The notes: a model not told the origin generated them from the letters alone. DNA of 33,158 bases from Ruegeria haliotis (GCF_013377785.1 NZ_JABXWT010000026.1:1-33158); one strand, 5' to 3'; counted from the first letter of the stretch, positions 1 to 7,632 are shown. Program-made: numbers and translations.

Positions 1-20
1 TGGCAGATCTCCTTGTTTGT
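1..20 (-). promoter_or_regulatory. Possible ribosome binding site of a gene that starts at the left edge
   Basis: Read on the minus strand, the first bases hold AAGGAG followed by a short spacer and a final A at position 1, so an ATG could begin exactly at the window boundary and run leftwards. The spacing of about eight bases suits a strong Shine-Dalgarno site. The coding sequence lies outside the window, so this is only a suggestion. Confidence 0.3.
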
Positions 21-98
21 TTCGTTACGATTCGACGGTAGCAACAAATCTGCAAGGCATCAATAATGGTAGGAAAGCTTTTTTCCTTAGGGGCAACG

Positions 99-121
99 GG
101 CGTGAAATCAGAAATCACGCC
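99..121. repeat. Perfect 7-bp-arm inverted repeat (operator-like)
   Basis: GGCGTGA (99-105) and TCACGCC (115-121) are exact reverse complements separated by nine AT-rich bases. No T-run follows on either strand, so it does not look like an intrinsic terminator. It lies about 100 bp upstream of the possible gene start at the left window edge, where a repressor or activator site would be expected. No regulator can be assigned from sequence alone. Confidence 0.4.
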
Positions 122-169
122 AACGATGACCATTAGAACGTCTTAACTCTGGAAGGGATAGGTCGGCCC

Positions 170-373
170 AATTTCAACTAGGTCAACGGCTCAGTTTTGG
201 ACGCTCGACCTGCTGCGCACTGAAAGCTATCTGCTCTACCCGTCGACGACGAAACCTGCGGCGATACACTGCAAGGATTGGGCCTGGATTTCACCGTCTC
301 TCTTGGCAAGACGGGCTTTACCGGTGTCGAAAATCACTATGCTGCGCAAACCGATCAGTTTGCCTGCGGATAG
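170..373 (+). pseudogene. Decayed remnant of a GcvT-fold (aminomethyltransferase-like) protein
   Basis: No intact ORF is present on the plus strand here. Two overlapping reading frames together give a stretch resembling the C-terminal part of GcvT-family folate-dependent methyltransferases. The first frame, from about 200 to 240, reads TLDLLRTESYLLYP, like the family's 'LRxExxY' segment. After an apparent frameshift near 240, the second frame reads GLGLDFTVSLGKTGFTG, like the 'LGLDFTVxxxKxxFxG' segment. It ends at a stop at 371-373. The N-terminal three quarters are missing. The end overlaps the stop region of the convergent regulator gene. The match is by eye to a remembered family pattern, so it needs a translated search. 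Confidence 0.45.
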
Positions 374-1011
374 CTGATCACCGAGATGTAACGCGCGGGC
401 AGGGTGACCAATCGTTCCGGTCCGTGCGGTGCGTCAGCATCAAAGAACAGGGTATCGCCCGGTTGCAGTGGATAAATCTGGTCCCCATGGCGATAGTCAA
501 CTTCACCTTCCAGCATGTAGATCGTCTCGATACCGCCATGCTGGAAGGTCGGAAACACATCAGACTCTTCCGTCAACGTGATCAAGTAAGGCTCGACGAT
601 CACTCCCGATCCATTGGCCCCTATATGTCCCAGCAGATTGTATTGGTGATTTGCGCGCGTCCCCTCGCGCTCAAGCTCTACACCTTCGCCTGCTTTTGTG
701 TGAACCGCCTCTCGACGTTCTTCGAACTGGCGGAAAAAGCTTGTCAAAGGAACTGAGAGCGCATCGGCCAGGGATTGCAGCGTCGTCAACGAGGGCGATG
801 TGTTGCCATTCTCGATCTTGGACAACATGCCAATCGACAATCCGGTCAGTCTGGCCAGATCTGCAACGGTGATGTTTTGCTGTTTGCGGAAGGCACGGAC
901 CTCTCTGCCAATGGCTACTTCGAGTACTTTTTCACGTTCACCGGGTTGAACGGAATGTGGATCCTGCGTCAGATTTACCACCATTTCTGCGTCGTGTTTT
1001 TTCAATTTCAT
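355..1011 (-). CDS. XRE-family regulator with C-terminal cupin domain
   Basis: This 218-residue protein has an N-terminal helix-turn-helix of the XRE/Cro type at about residues 33-90, with the usual 'LARLTGLSIGMLSKIENG' core and 'SPSLTTLQSLADAL' following it. The C-terminal half is a cupin beta-barrel (about 140-210) with 'GIETIYMLEGEV' and 'LQPGDTLFFDADAPHG'. Such proteins sense a small ligand through the cupin and regulate neighbouring catabolic or transport genes. The ATG at 1011 has only a weak Shine-Dalgarno; an in-frame ATG ten codons in is an alternative. It stands alone, 321 bp downstream of the MATE gene, and is one of three XRE-cupin regulators in the window. Its target is unknown. 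Confidence 0.9.
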   Translation of the reverse strand: MKLKKHDAEMVVNLTQDPHSVQPGEREKVLEVAIGREVRAFRKQQNITVADLARLTGLSIGMLSKIENGNTSPSLTTLQSLADALSVPLTSFFRQFEERREAVHTKAGEGVELEREGTRANHQYNLLGHIGANGSGVIVEPYLITLTEESDVFPTFQHGGIETIYMLEGEVDYRHGDQIYPLQPGDTLFFDADAPHGPERLVTLPARYISVISYPQAN

Positions 1012-1332
1012 AGCTTCAATGCACTGCTACACTTGTCCAAGCCGGTTTCGCAAGTTGGTGCAGGGCAACACCCTTTGCAATTTGGATTATCTTAGCATCA
1101 ATCTTTCCTAATAGTAAAATAGTTATGCTGGCAGAAAAAAGACGAAATTGGATTTCTACTGTTGGAGGAGGTGTCAATGACCTACACGCGTCAGGACTTC
1201 TGTGCTGCGTCCAAACGGTAATCGACGGAGAATATCTCGTGACTCGCCCATTCAAAATGGAGCGATCAACCCGAACGTCTCACTCGGCCATAGTGGCGTG
1301 CATGTCTACCGGTTCTGACCTTTTGAATTGCT
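1012..1332. other. Non-coding stretch upstream of the XRE-cupin gene
   Basis: No convincing gene is seen. It holds a short direct repeat, ATAGT-AAA-ATAGT at 1111-1123, in an AT-rich patch about 100 bp upstream of the regulator start, which could be an autoregulatory site. On the plus strand a near-perfect GGAGGAGGT at about 1164-1172 precedes an ATG at 1177 that opens only a 14-codon reading frame ending at 1221. No clear terminator was seen after the MATE gene. Confidence 0.4.
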
Positions 1333-2715
1333 CTAGGGGTTGCTGGGCTTAAGCCGAAGCCCCCCAATTTCGCGCCGTGTTACATGGGTGGTCATGATCA
1401 GGGCTATCATCCATCCCGTAACAACGGCAGCCGCAGTGCCAAACCAAACACCAGTTTCGTTAAAGCCAAGTAATCCAACAAAAACCCAGACAAAAAAGGC
1501 AACTCCAAAACCTTGTCGATACAGGCTTATCCATACAGTCCAGATTGGTCGTTTCAACGCTTGCAAAAGGGAGTTGATCGAAAACAACATCATGTAAAAC
1601 GGCAGAATTAAGCAATCGACGCGCAAATAACTCAAACCGACGCGAATAACTTCGGGATCATCTGTAAACAGCCCCAGCATCGGTCGACCAAAAATCCACA
1701 ACAAAGGGGCTGCAATGGCCGTCATGATGAACCCGACTTTCCAGCAATGGAACAGAGCTTCCCTTACCCTCGCGAATTCATGGGCACCAAAGTTCTGGGA
1801 TGCAATTGGAAGCAGCGCTCCGGTAACCCCCAGCACGGGCAATAGCAGAATCTGCTCTAGGCGAATGGCAACTCCATGGCCTGCAATTGCGTGTTCACCA
1901 AAGATTTTCAGGGCATATTGCATGACGAAACCTGACAATAACATCACCATAAAGGATGTTGCCGTCGGCAGAACCTGAACCGATATTTCAGACAACTTTT
2001 CCAAACGTGGGACAAAGTTGCGGGCGCGCATACGCCGCATTCTGCGCCGTCGGAGCACTTGTCGGATCATAAAGATCATGACACCGGTTTGACTGATCAC
2101 AGTCGAGACGGCCAGGCCATCGAAACCGATGCCTGGGACCAACCCAGGAATACCATAGATCAACAGGGGGTTCAGCGCGATATTGGCGAAAAACGCCACG
2201 ACGAGCGCGCGCTGCATTGAAACTGCATCCCCGTGTGCCTGAAGGATTCCATTGCATCCAAAGGCCAGTAGGAACCCGGGTAACGCCAGAAGCAACCAAT
2301 GGAAATAGCGCAGCCCCGCACTACGGTATGAACCCGGTTCGGAAACCAGATGGATCAGTGCCGGACCATACCATAGCCCCGCCAGCGCCAGCACAGAGGC
2401 CGCGATGAACCCATAACTCATCCCTTGCGCGGCCAGCCGACGGGCCTTGCGAAGATCCCCGGCCCCCAAAGCGTTACCGACAAGTGCGCTCATCGCGGCC
2501 CCCAGTCCCACGCCAACCGATATGGCAATGAAGAAGGCCTGAAACCCAAGCGCCAGCCCGGCCTGAGCGCTGGTGGACAGAAGACCGGCAAAGAACATGT
2601 CCACGACATTATACAGCGTGTTGAACAGCATCCCGACGGCGCCGGGGATGGCGAGGGTACGAAAATGGGACGAGATCGGCCCGCGTGTCAGATCAAGTTC
2701 GGTTGGGATGGCCAT
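1333..2715 (-). CDS. MATE-family multidrug/metabolite exporter
   Basis: This 460-residue, highly hydrophobic protein has about twelve membrane segments in two similar halves, the layout of MATE transporters (NorM/DinF type). MATE proteins use a Na+ or H+ gradient to export drugs or metabolites across the inner membrane. Typical features are the N-terminal 'LAIPGAVGMLFNTLYNVVDM' helix, and a basic loop around residues 218-230 rich in Arg separating the halves. Length is normal for the family. The ATG at 2715 lies 12 bp after the XRE-cupin stop, so it is probably the last gene of a three-gene operon with that regulator and the AhpD-like gene. The regulator probably controls the exporter. The substrate is not predictable. 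Confidence 0.9.
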   Translation of the reverse strand: MAIPTELDLTRGPISSHFRTLAIPGAVGMLFNTLYNVVDMFFAGLLSTSAQAGLALGFQAFFIAISVGVGLGAAMSALVGNALGAGDLRKARRLAAQGMSYGFIAASVLALAGLWYGPALIHLVSEPGSYRSAGLRYFHWLLLALPGFLLAFGCNGILQAHGDAVSMQRALVVAFFANIALNPLLIYGIPGLVPGIGFDGLAVSTVISQTGVMIFMIRQVLRRRRMRRMRARNFVPRLEKLSEISVQVLPTATSFMVMLLSGFVMQYALKIFGEHAIAGHGVAIRLEQILLLPVLGVTGALLPIASQNFGAHEFARVREALFHCWKVGFIMTAIAAPLLWIFGRPMLGLFTDDPEVIRVGLSYLRVDCLILPFYMMLFSINSLLQALKRPIWTVWISLYRQGFGVAFFVWVFVGLLGFNETGVWFGTAAAVVTGWMIALIMTTHVTRREIGGLRLKPSNP

Positions 2716-2727
2716 GTCAGCAGGTCA

Positions 2728-3315
2728 TTACGGTCGTTCAGCCTGAACCGTCAAAAAAACGAACTCTGGTGTAAGGACCTCTTCAAACCCGTGGTTCAGT
2801 TCGGCATCGACACTGACACTGTCTCCGGCCGACAGGGTGAACCGGGCCTCGCCATAACGATATATTGCCTCACCCTCGAGCGCCTGAACAAATACCACGC
2901 CGTGGCCCACATAGGTTGGGGGTCGCCCTTCGTCGCGCATCAGAATTACGCGGCGGGCCTGAAATCGCAGGTCTTTTCGGGAATGAAGCGCCAGATTGAC
3001 GTATTCATGCGAATGACCGTCAGCCAGCCGTACGGATTTCAATCCCTGCCCGTGGCGGACAATGGTGAAATCCGTGTGATCTGTGCGCGCTTCGCGGAAC
3101 AATGAGATGATGGGGACCTCCAGCGCCTCGGCCAGAGCGGCCAACGTGTCGATTGACGGCGAGACCAGCCCGTTCTCAATACGGCTGACCATCGCTGCCG
3201 ATATGCCGGATTGCTCGGCCAGTCGGCGGGCGGATTGTTTACGGCTTTGGCGCAGCTCCTTCAGCGAAGCGCCGATAGCGCGGTCAATCTGTCTTCCCGG
3301 AGTGTCACCTTGCAT
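2728..3315 (-). CDS. XRE-family regulator with C-terminal cupin domain
   Basis: This 195-residue protein has an XRE helix-turn-helix at about residues 12-70 ('LAEQSGISAAMVSRIENG') and a cupin barrel at about 120-190 ('YVGHGVVFVQALEGEAIY', 'LSAGDSVSVDAELNHGF'). I chose the ATG at 3315 because AGGAG sits eight bases upstream; a longer frame would read back through the upstream gene and lacks family similarity. It lies between the AhpD-like gene (11-bp gap) and the MATE gene (12-bp gap), so it is probably co-transcribed and autoregulatory. It resembles the regulator at 31446-32024 in length and organisation. The effector is unknown. Confidence 0.9.
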   Translation of the reverse strand: MQGDTPGRQIDRAIGASLKELRQSRKQSARRLAEQSGISAAMVSRIENGLVSPSIDTLAALAEALEVPIISLFREARTDHTDFTIVRHGQGLKSVRLADGHSHEYVNLALHSRKDLRFQARRVILMRDEGRPPTYVGHGVVFVQALEGEAIYRYGEARFTLSAGDSVSVDAELNHGFEEVLTPEFVFLTVQAERP

Positions 3316-3326
3316 GATATCTCCTG

Positions 3327-3905
3327 TCACTCGTCGGCGTAGTAACCCACGACATCTCCATCTGTGGTGACGCCCAGACCGTTCAGCAACCGATTGGCGT
3401 AGTTGAAATACCCGACGATCTGATTGATTTCGAGGATCTCGCCATCTTCCCAACCCGCGTCCTTCAGGGCGATTGCATCCGTTTTGGCCATGGTGCCGGG
3501 CGACAGGGTCAGTTTTTCGGCATAGATCAGCGCGGCCAAATGTGCCCCGTCAAATGCGTCCTGTGGGCGGCGGGTCTTTAACGCGGCTTCGATCTTATCG
3601 GCGCGGGCATCATCGGCAATCAGATGCCGGGCGTTGGCCCAGTGGTTGGCATAGGAATAGGGGCAGGTGTTCAGTGTGGATACATAAGAGCTGACGACTT
3701 CCTGAAACCACATCGGCACCGTATTGGCCTGATCATGCAGACAGGCCCGATACAAAATGACATGTCCTTTCATCGTATTGGGCCGCAACGAATGCACGCG
3801 CATGACATTGTCCACCGTCCCATGCGGCGTGCGCGCGAGGTCCAGAATGGACTTTAGCTGATCGTCGGCATCTTCGTCAGATATCATCCGAATCCAGGCA
3901 GACAT
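3327..3905 (-). CDS. Carboxymuconolactone decarboxylase / AhpD-like peroxidase-related protein
   Basis: This 192-residue helical protein matches the AhpD-like superfamily. 'FQEVVSSYVSTLNTCPYSY' (residues 67-85) followed by His88 corresponds to the family signature E...CxxC...H. The second cysteine is replaced by Ser84, so the redox pair is incomplete; single-Cys members occur but their activity is unclear. A peroxide- or hydroperoxide-related role is the usual guess. The start at 3905 is supported by GGGAGGA eight bases upstream. It is the first gene of an operon with an XRE-cupin regulator and a MATE exporter, and diverges from the amino acid transporter genes. Confidence 0.8.
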   Translation of the reverse strand: MSAWIRMISDEDADDQLKSILDLARTPHGTVDNVMRVHSLRPNTMKGHVILYRACLHDQANTVPMWFQEVVSSYVSTLNTCPYSYANHWANARHLIADDARADKIEAALKTRRPQDAFDGAHLAALIYAEKLTLSPGTMAKTDAIALKDAGWEDGEILEINQIVGYFNYANRLLNGLGVTTDGDVVGYYADE

Positions 3906-3964
3906 TCACATTTCCTCCCTTGATCGTCAGCTTGCGTTTTGGGTAATCCCAGGCTGCTGCTGAG

Positions 3965-3984
3965 TTTTTTATTGACGAATATTG
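3965..3984 (+). repeat. 20-bp sequence shared with the soxB upstream region (copy A)
   Basis: The core TTTATTGACGAAT followed by one variable base and TTG occurs here and again at 14086-14105; over 20 columns the two copies differ at two positions. Both copies are in AT-rich intergenic DNA upstream of operons. It contains TTGACG, a good -35 hexamer, and may be a promoter element or a common operator. No further copy was noticed on either strand. Confidence 0.4.
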
Positions 3985-3996
3985 CATATTAAGCAA
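3968..3996 (-). promoter_or_regulatory. Candidate sigma-70 promoter of the AhpD-like/XRE/MATE operon
   Basis: Read on the minus strand, TTGCTT (3996-3991) and AATAAA (3973-3968) are separated by exactly 17 bases, in an AT-rich patch about 60 bp upstream of the start at 3905. This is a reasonable -35/-10 pair by spacing and composition. It overlaps the sequence shared with the soxB upstream region, so a regulator bound there could block it. Confidence 0.35.
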
Positions 3997-4063
3997 CCAT
4001 ATTAATTAGCGTGCAACAGAATTGAGGATTCTATACCCTTGTCCGATTGCTCCACTCAATCGC

Positions 4064-4080
4064 GCCGCCAAGCCGGCGGC
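4064..4080 (+). repeat. Stem-loop in the 5' leader of the amino acid transporter operon
   Basis: GCCGCC (4064-4069) and GGCGGC (4075-4080) pair exactly across a five-base loop. A second small stem, GTCGT/ACGAC, lies around 4102-4117. They sit in the roughly 200-nt stretch between the divergent promoter region and the transporter genes. There is no following T-run, so these are leader structures rather than a terminator. I recognise no known riboswitch class. Confidence 0.35.
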
Positions 4081-4190
4081 TGCTGTCTGGGCAGGTTTCT
4101 GGTCGTGTCAAGACGACTGACAGGCGTGCCGGATTTTCAGGAAAGAAGGTCTCCAGCCCTGATTTCACCCTTTCACCAGGACATCAGATA

Positions 4191-4223
4191 ATGCGCTCCC
4201 ACGACACCGCAGGCCCGGCATGA
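4191..4223 (+). CDS. Ten-codon leader ORF overlapping the ABC ATPase start
   Basis: ATG at 4191 opens a frame reading MRSHDTAGPA and ending in TGA at 4221-4223; the stop overlaps the ATPase ATG (4220-4222) in an ATGA arrangement. AGGA lies about ten bases before this ATG, whereas the ATPase start itself has no good Shine-Dalgarno. The ATPase may therefore depend on translational coupling to this short ORF. It could be a leader peptide or just a translation-loading device. Its amino acid content shows no obvious attenuator run. Confidence 0.4.
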   Translation: MRSHDTAGPA

Positions 4224-4966
4224 ACCAACCCGCTCCTATGATCGAGGTCACCAATCTGGACAAATTCTACGGCGCATTCCACGCGTTGAAGAATATTGAT
4301 CTAACAGTTCACCAAGGTCAGAAAGTGGTGATTTGCGGCCCTTCCGGATCGGGGAAATCCACGTTAATCCGATGCTTCAACGGCTTGGAATGGCACAATT
4401 CCGGACGCCTCGTGATTGATGGGATCGAAGTTTATGAAGGAGCCAAGGAAATCCGTGACCTGCGACAAGAGGTCGGCATGGTCTTTCAGCAGTTCAATCT
4501 GTTTCCGCACCTGACCGTCCTGGAAAATCTGACGATCGGTCCGATGAAAGTGCGCAAGATTTCCAAAGCGCAGGCCGAAGAGACTGCGCGCAATTATCTG
4601 GACCGGGTTCACATTCCCGAGCAGGCCGATAAGTACCCGGCTCAGCTATCGGGTGGTCAGCAACAGCGTGTGGCCATTGCACGGTCGTTGTGCATGGAAA
4701 CCCGGATCATGCTGTTTGATGAGCCGACCTCCGCCCTTGATCCCGAGATGATCAACGAAGTGCTGGATGTAATGGTTGAACTGGCCGATACCGGCATGAC
4801 TATGGTCGTGGTTACGCACGAGATGGGGTTTGCCCGCAAGGTCGCCGATACGATGGTCTTTATGGAAGCAGGCCAGATCGTCGAAATCTCGCCTCCTGAA
4901 CAGTTCTTCACCAACCCCTCCAGCGAACGCTGCCGCCTGTTCCTGAACCAGATACTGGAACACTGA
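4220..4966 (+). CDS. Polar amino acid ABC transporter, ATP-binding protein
   Basis: This 248-residue ATPase has all ABC motifs: Walker A 'GPSGSGKST' near residue 40, a Q-loop ('VFQQFNLFPHLTVLEN'), the signature 'LSGGQQQRVAIARSL', Walker B 'IMLFDEPTSALDPE' and the switch His in 'VVVTHEMGF'. Sequence and length fit the GlnQ/AapP/HisP group that powers uptake of polar amino acids through the inner membrane. It is followed one base later by a permease, then by a binding protein and second permease, forming a complete importer. Start choice rests on family N-terminus and the ATGA overlap with a short upstream ORF. Confidence 0.95.
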   Translation: MNQPAPMIEVTNLDKFYGAFHALKNIDLTVHQGQKVVICGPSGSGKSTLIRCFNGLEWHNSGRLVIDGIEVYEGAKEIRDLRQEVGMVFQQFNLFPHLTVLENLTIGPMKVRKISKAQAEETARNYLDRVHIPEQADKYPAQLSGGQQQRVAIARSLCMETRIMLFDEPTSALDPEMINEVLDVMVELADTGMTMVVVTHEMGFARKVADTMVFMEAGQIVEISPPEQFFTNPSSERCRLFLNQILEH

Positions 4967-4967
4967 C

Positions 4968-5810
4968 ATGAGCGATCTGGGCATATCAGGGCCAAAAGGC
5001 CAACCACTGCCTAAACCGCCAGTCTACAAGCGGTTTTTTGACTCGGTTCCTGTATCGATCGCAATCTACACCATCGTTGTGGGTCTGATTGCCTACGGGT
5101 CCTATGCCGGCGCGCAGGGTATGGGATATAACTGGCAATGGTACCGGGTGCCGCAGTTTTTGTACCGAAACACCGAGATTGGGTTTGAATGGGGCGAAAT
5201 TCCAATCGGTCTGGTCGCCACCATCAAACTGTCCGTTACGGCCTTTTTGCTGGCAACATTCCTTGGATTACTTGTGGCGCTGTTGCGGTTGTCTGGGTTG
5301 GTCGTAGGATCAGCCGTCGCAATTGGGTATCTTGAACTGATCCGGAACATTCCGCTGCTGGTTCTGCTTTATCTGTTCTACTATGTTCTGGGACCTATTT
5401 TTGGTTTTGATCGCTATACCGCCAGTATCCTGACCCTGGCGGTATTCCATTCTGCGTTGATATCCGAGATTTTGCGGGCAGGGATCAACGCCATCCCCAC
5501 CGGCCAGTGGGAGGCGGCCAAGTCCATTGGTATGAGCCCCTATCAAACCTATCGCTATATCATCCTGCCGCAATCGGTTCGCTTTATGTTGCCGCCCATG
5601 ACCGGCGAGGTTGTTCACCTGATCAAATCCTCGGCGATTGTCAGTGTCATTGCGGTTGCCGAACTGACCACGTTCGGGCGCAACATCATTTCTGACACCT
5701 ACATGAGTTTCGAAATCTGGTTCACCATCGCACTGGTTTATCTGGTGGTGACCCTGATCCTGTCGATAGGCGTAAGCCATCTGGAGAAGAAATATGCCGT
5801 CGACCAATAA
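4968..5810 (+). CDS. Polar amino acid ABC transporter, permease
   Basis: This 280-residue membrane protein has an N-terminal cytoplasmic stretch, one early membrane helix (about 28-48), a periplasmic loop, then a BPD_transp_1 domain with about four to five helices. The EAA loop that docks on the ATPase is visible as 'GQWEAAKSIGMSPYQTYRYI' with 'LPQSV' after it. It belongs to the HisM/GlnP group of amino acid permeases. It starts one base after the ATPase stop, so the two are translated together. It probably forms a heterodimer with the permease encoded at 6737-7618. Confidence 0.93.
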   Translation: MSDLGISGPKGQPLPKPPVYKRFFDSVPVSIAIYTIVVGLIAYGSYAGAQGMGYNWQWYRVPQFLYRNTEIGFEWGEIPIGLVATIKLSVTAFLLATFLGLLVALLRLSGLVVGSAVAIGYLELIRNIPLLVLLYLFYYVLGPIFGFDRYTASILTLAVFHSALISEILRAGINAIPTGQWEAAKSIGMSPYQTYRYIILPQSVRFMLPPMTGEVVHLIKSSAIVSVIAVAELTTFGRNIISDTYMSFEIWFTIALVYLVVTLILSIGVSHLEKKYAVDQ

Positions 5811-5846
5811 ACCCAAAAAATTAACCGGACAACAAGGAGAACCAAG

Positions 5847-6680
5847 ATGAAGCTTTCTCGCAGAATGCTCGGGGTAGCACTGGGCGCGGTCGTGGCGACT
5901 GGAATGGCGACCTCAAGCTGGGCGCAAAGCGCGACCCAAGGCCTGTCCAGCGAAAGTGTAATTGAAACCATCAAACAGGACGGGGTAGTCCGGATTGGCC
6001 TATCGTTGTTCGTGCCATGGTCAATGCGCGATAAAAATGGCGATCTGATCGGGTTCGAACTGGATGTCGGGCGCAAGCTGGCCGAAGACATGGGTGTCGA
6101 GGTCGAGTTTGTACCAACCGCCTGGGATGGCATCATCCCTGCTTTGGTGTCGGGCAACTTTGACGTGATCATTTCAGGTATGTCTGTGACCGCACAGCGG
6201 AACCTGACGATCAACTTTACCGATCCTTACGCCTACTCAGGTCTGGCTATTCTGGCCAACCAATCGCTGACCGAAGGTATGGCGCTTGAAGATTTCAACA
6301 AGCCTGACGTGACATTTGTTGCGCGTCGTGGTGCGACGCCAGCCGTGGTCATCGCCGAGAATTTCCCTGATGCGACACTGCTGTTGTTTGACGAGGACGG
6401 CGCATCGACCCAAGAGGTTCTAAACGGTAATGCCCATGCTTCGATGGCGGCACAGCCGACGCCGAACCGCGACGCAGCGCAGTATCCTGATACCTTAGTC
6501 GTGCCATTCGAAAACCTTTATGATCAGCGCGGCGAAGCCTTTGGACTGCGCAAAGGAGATCCGGATGCCATGAACTTCTTCAACAACTGGATTGCGCAGC
6601 AATGGCGGTCTGGTTGGTTGCAAGAGCGTCACGATTACTGGTTTGCGTCCAACGAATGGGCCGACCAGGTCGCACAATAA
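5847..6680 (+). CDS. Polar amino acid ABC transporter, periplasmic substrate-binding protein
   Basis: This 277-residue protein begins with a Sec signal peptide (MKLSRRMLG..., hydrophobic to about residue 24, likely cleaved after 'SSWA'). The rest is a family 3 solute-binding protein: 'GVVRIGLSLFVPWSMRDKNG' near the start, then 'GFELDVGRKLAEDMGVEVEF' and 'WDGIIPALVSGNFDVIISGM'. This family delivers amino acids or related zwitterions to the permease. AAGGAG at about 5834-5839 fixes the ATG at 5847. It sits between the two permease genes, and a strong hairpin follows its stop codon. The ligand cannot be named; a methylated amino acid would suit the neighbourhood but that is inference. Confidence 0.93.
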   Translation: MKLSRRMLGVALGAVVATGMATSSWAQSATQGLSSESVIETIKQDGVVRIGLSLFVPWSMRDKNGDLIGFELDVGRKLAEDMGVEVEFVPTAWDGIIPALVSGNFDVIISGMSVTAQRNLTINFTDPYAYSGLAILANQSLTEGMALEDFNKPDVTFVARRGATPAVVIAENFPDATLLLFDEDGASTQEVLNGNAHASMAAQPTPNRDAAQYPDTLVVPFENLYDQRGEAFGLRKGDPDAMNFFNNWIAQQWRSGWLQERHDYWFASNEWADQVAQ

Positions 6681-6690
6681 AGACAATGCG

Positions 6691-6715
6691 CCGGAGGGTG
6701 ATTGCCACCCTCCGG
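6691..6715 (+). other. Intercistronic hairpin after the binding-protein gene
   Basis: CCGGAGGGTG (6691-6700) and CACCCTCCGG (6706-6715) form a perfect 10-bp stem with a 5-base loop, eleven bases after the binding-protein stop. No T-run follows. In ABC operons such hairpins often protect the upstream mRNA 3' end from exonucleases, which raises binding protein over permease; that is the likely role here. Confidence 0.7.
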
Positions 6716-6736
6716 ATCTGAAACGGAGCACGCCGG

Positions 6737-7618
6737 GTGCAGAATTTCATCAAAAAACTCAGATGGCCTGATTACCTGATTATGGCGACTCTTTTCGCGT
6801 TTTTTGGATACATCTGGCTATCGATCGAGGGCACTCTCAACTACAATTGGCGGTGGGAGTTGATCCCCGGCTATGTTGTAGGTTGGCATTCCGGTCGTGA
6901 GGAATATTTTGCCAACCTGTTCTTGCAGGGCTTGGTGGCCACGATCCGCATCAGCATTTATTCCGGTATTCTGGCACTGATTCTGGGCACATTTCTGGGT
7001 GTTGCGCGGTGTTCAGCCAATCTGACGATCCGGATGCTGGCGCGGACTTATCTTGAATTTCTACGCAACGTGCCACCAGTTGTTGTTGTCTTTATCTTCT
7101 TCTTTTTCCTGTCCCAACAATTGATCGACGCGCTGAACCTCGAACGCTGGGCACGTGGTATCGCGCGGCAAGAGAACAACCAGATCTGGACTTTCTTCTT
7201 CGGTGAAATGCGGCGTTTTCCTTCGCTTGTGTCGGGCGTCATCGTTCTGGCCTTGTTCGAAAGCGCCTTTGTTGGGGAAATTATCCGGGCGGGTATTCAG
7301 TCGATCCCCAAAGGCCAGCGCGAGGCCGCTCGATCGATCGGGATGAGCCAACTTCAGGAACTGCGCTACGTGGTTCTGCCGCAAGCCTTGAAAAAAGTGG
7401 TCCCGCCATTGGCCAATCAGTTCATTTCGCTGATCAAGGACAGTTCGATCCTGTCGCTGATCTCAGTACAGGAATTGACTTATAAGACCGTCGAACTCGT
7501 CGCATCTTCGCGCATGATTTTCGAGGCCTGGATCACAACTGCAGCCTTCTACTTTATCGTCTGTTTCAGCCTCAGCCGTATCTTTGCCCGTCTCGAGAAG
7601 CGGTCGGACAAACGATAG
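6737..7618 (+). CDS. Polar amino acid ABC transporter, second permease
   Basis: This 293-residue permease starts with GTG at 6737, supported by GGAG nine bases upstream. It has an early membrane helix (about 13-30), a periplasmic segment, and a BPD_transp_1 domain with the EAA loop 'GQREAARSIGMSQLQELRYV' followed by 'LPQAL'. It is paralogous to the permease at 4968-5810 and probably pairs with it. Length is normal for the HisQ/GltK group. It is the last transporter gene; a glutathione S-transferase follows after 14 bp and may be co-transcribed. Confidence 0.93.
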   Translation: MQNFIKKLRWPDYLIMATLFAFFGYIWLSIEGTLNYNWRWELIPGYVVGWHSGREEYFANLFLQGLVATIRISIYSGILALILGTFLGVARCSANLTIRMLARTYLEFLRNVPPVVVVFIFFFFLSQQLIDALNLERWARGIARQENNQIWTFFFGEMRRFPSLVSGVIVLALFESAFVGEIIRAGIQSIPKGQREAARSIGMSQLQELRYVVLPQALKKVVPPLANQFISLIKDSSILSLISVQELTYKTVELVASSRMIFEAWITTAAFYFIVCFSLSRIFARLEKRSDKR

Positions 7619-7632
7619 GTCGGTCGGCCCGA

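Noticed and set aside
3316..3453. N-terminal extension of the XRE-cupin regulator
   Set aside because: It reads through the end of the AhpD-like gene in another frame; ATG 3315 has a good ribosome binding site.
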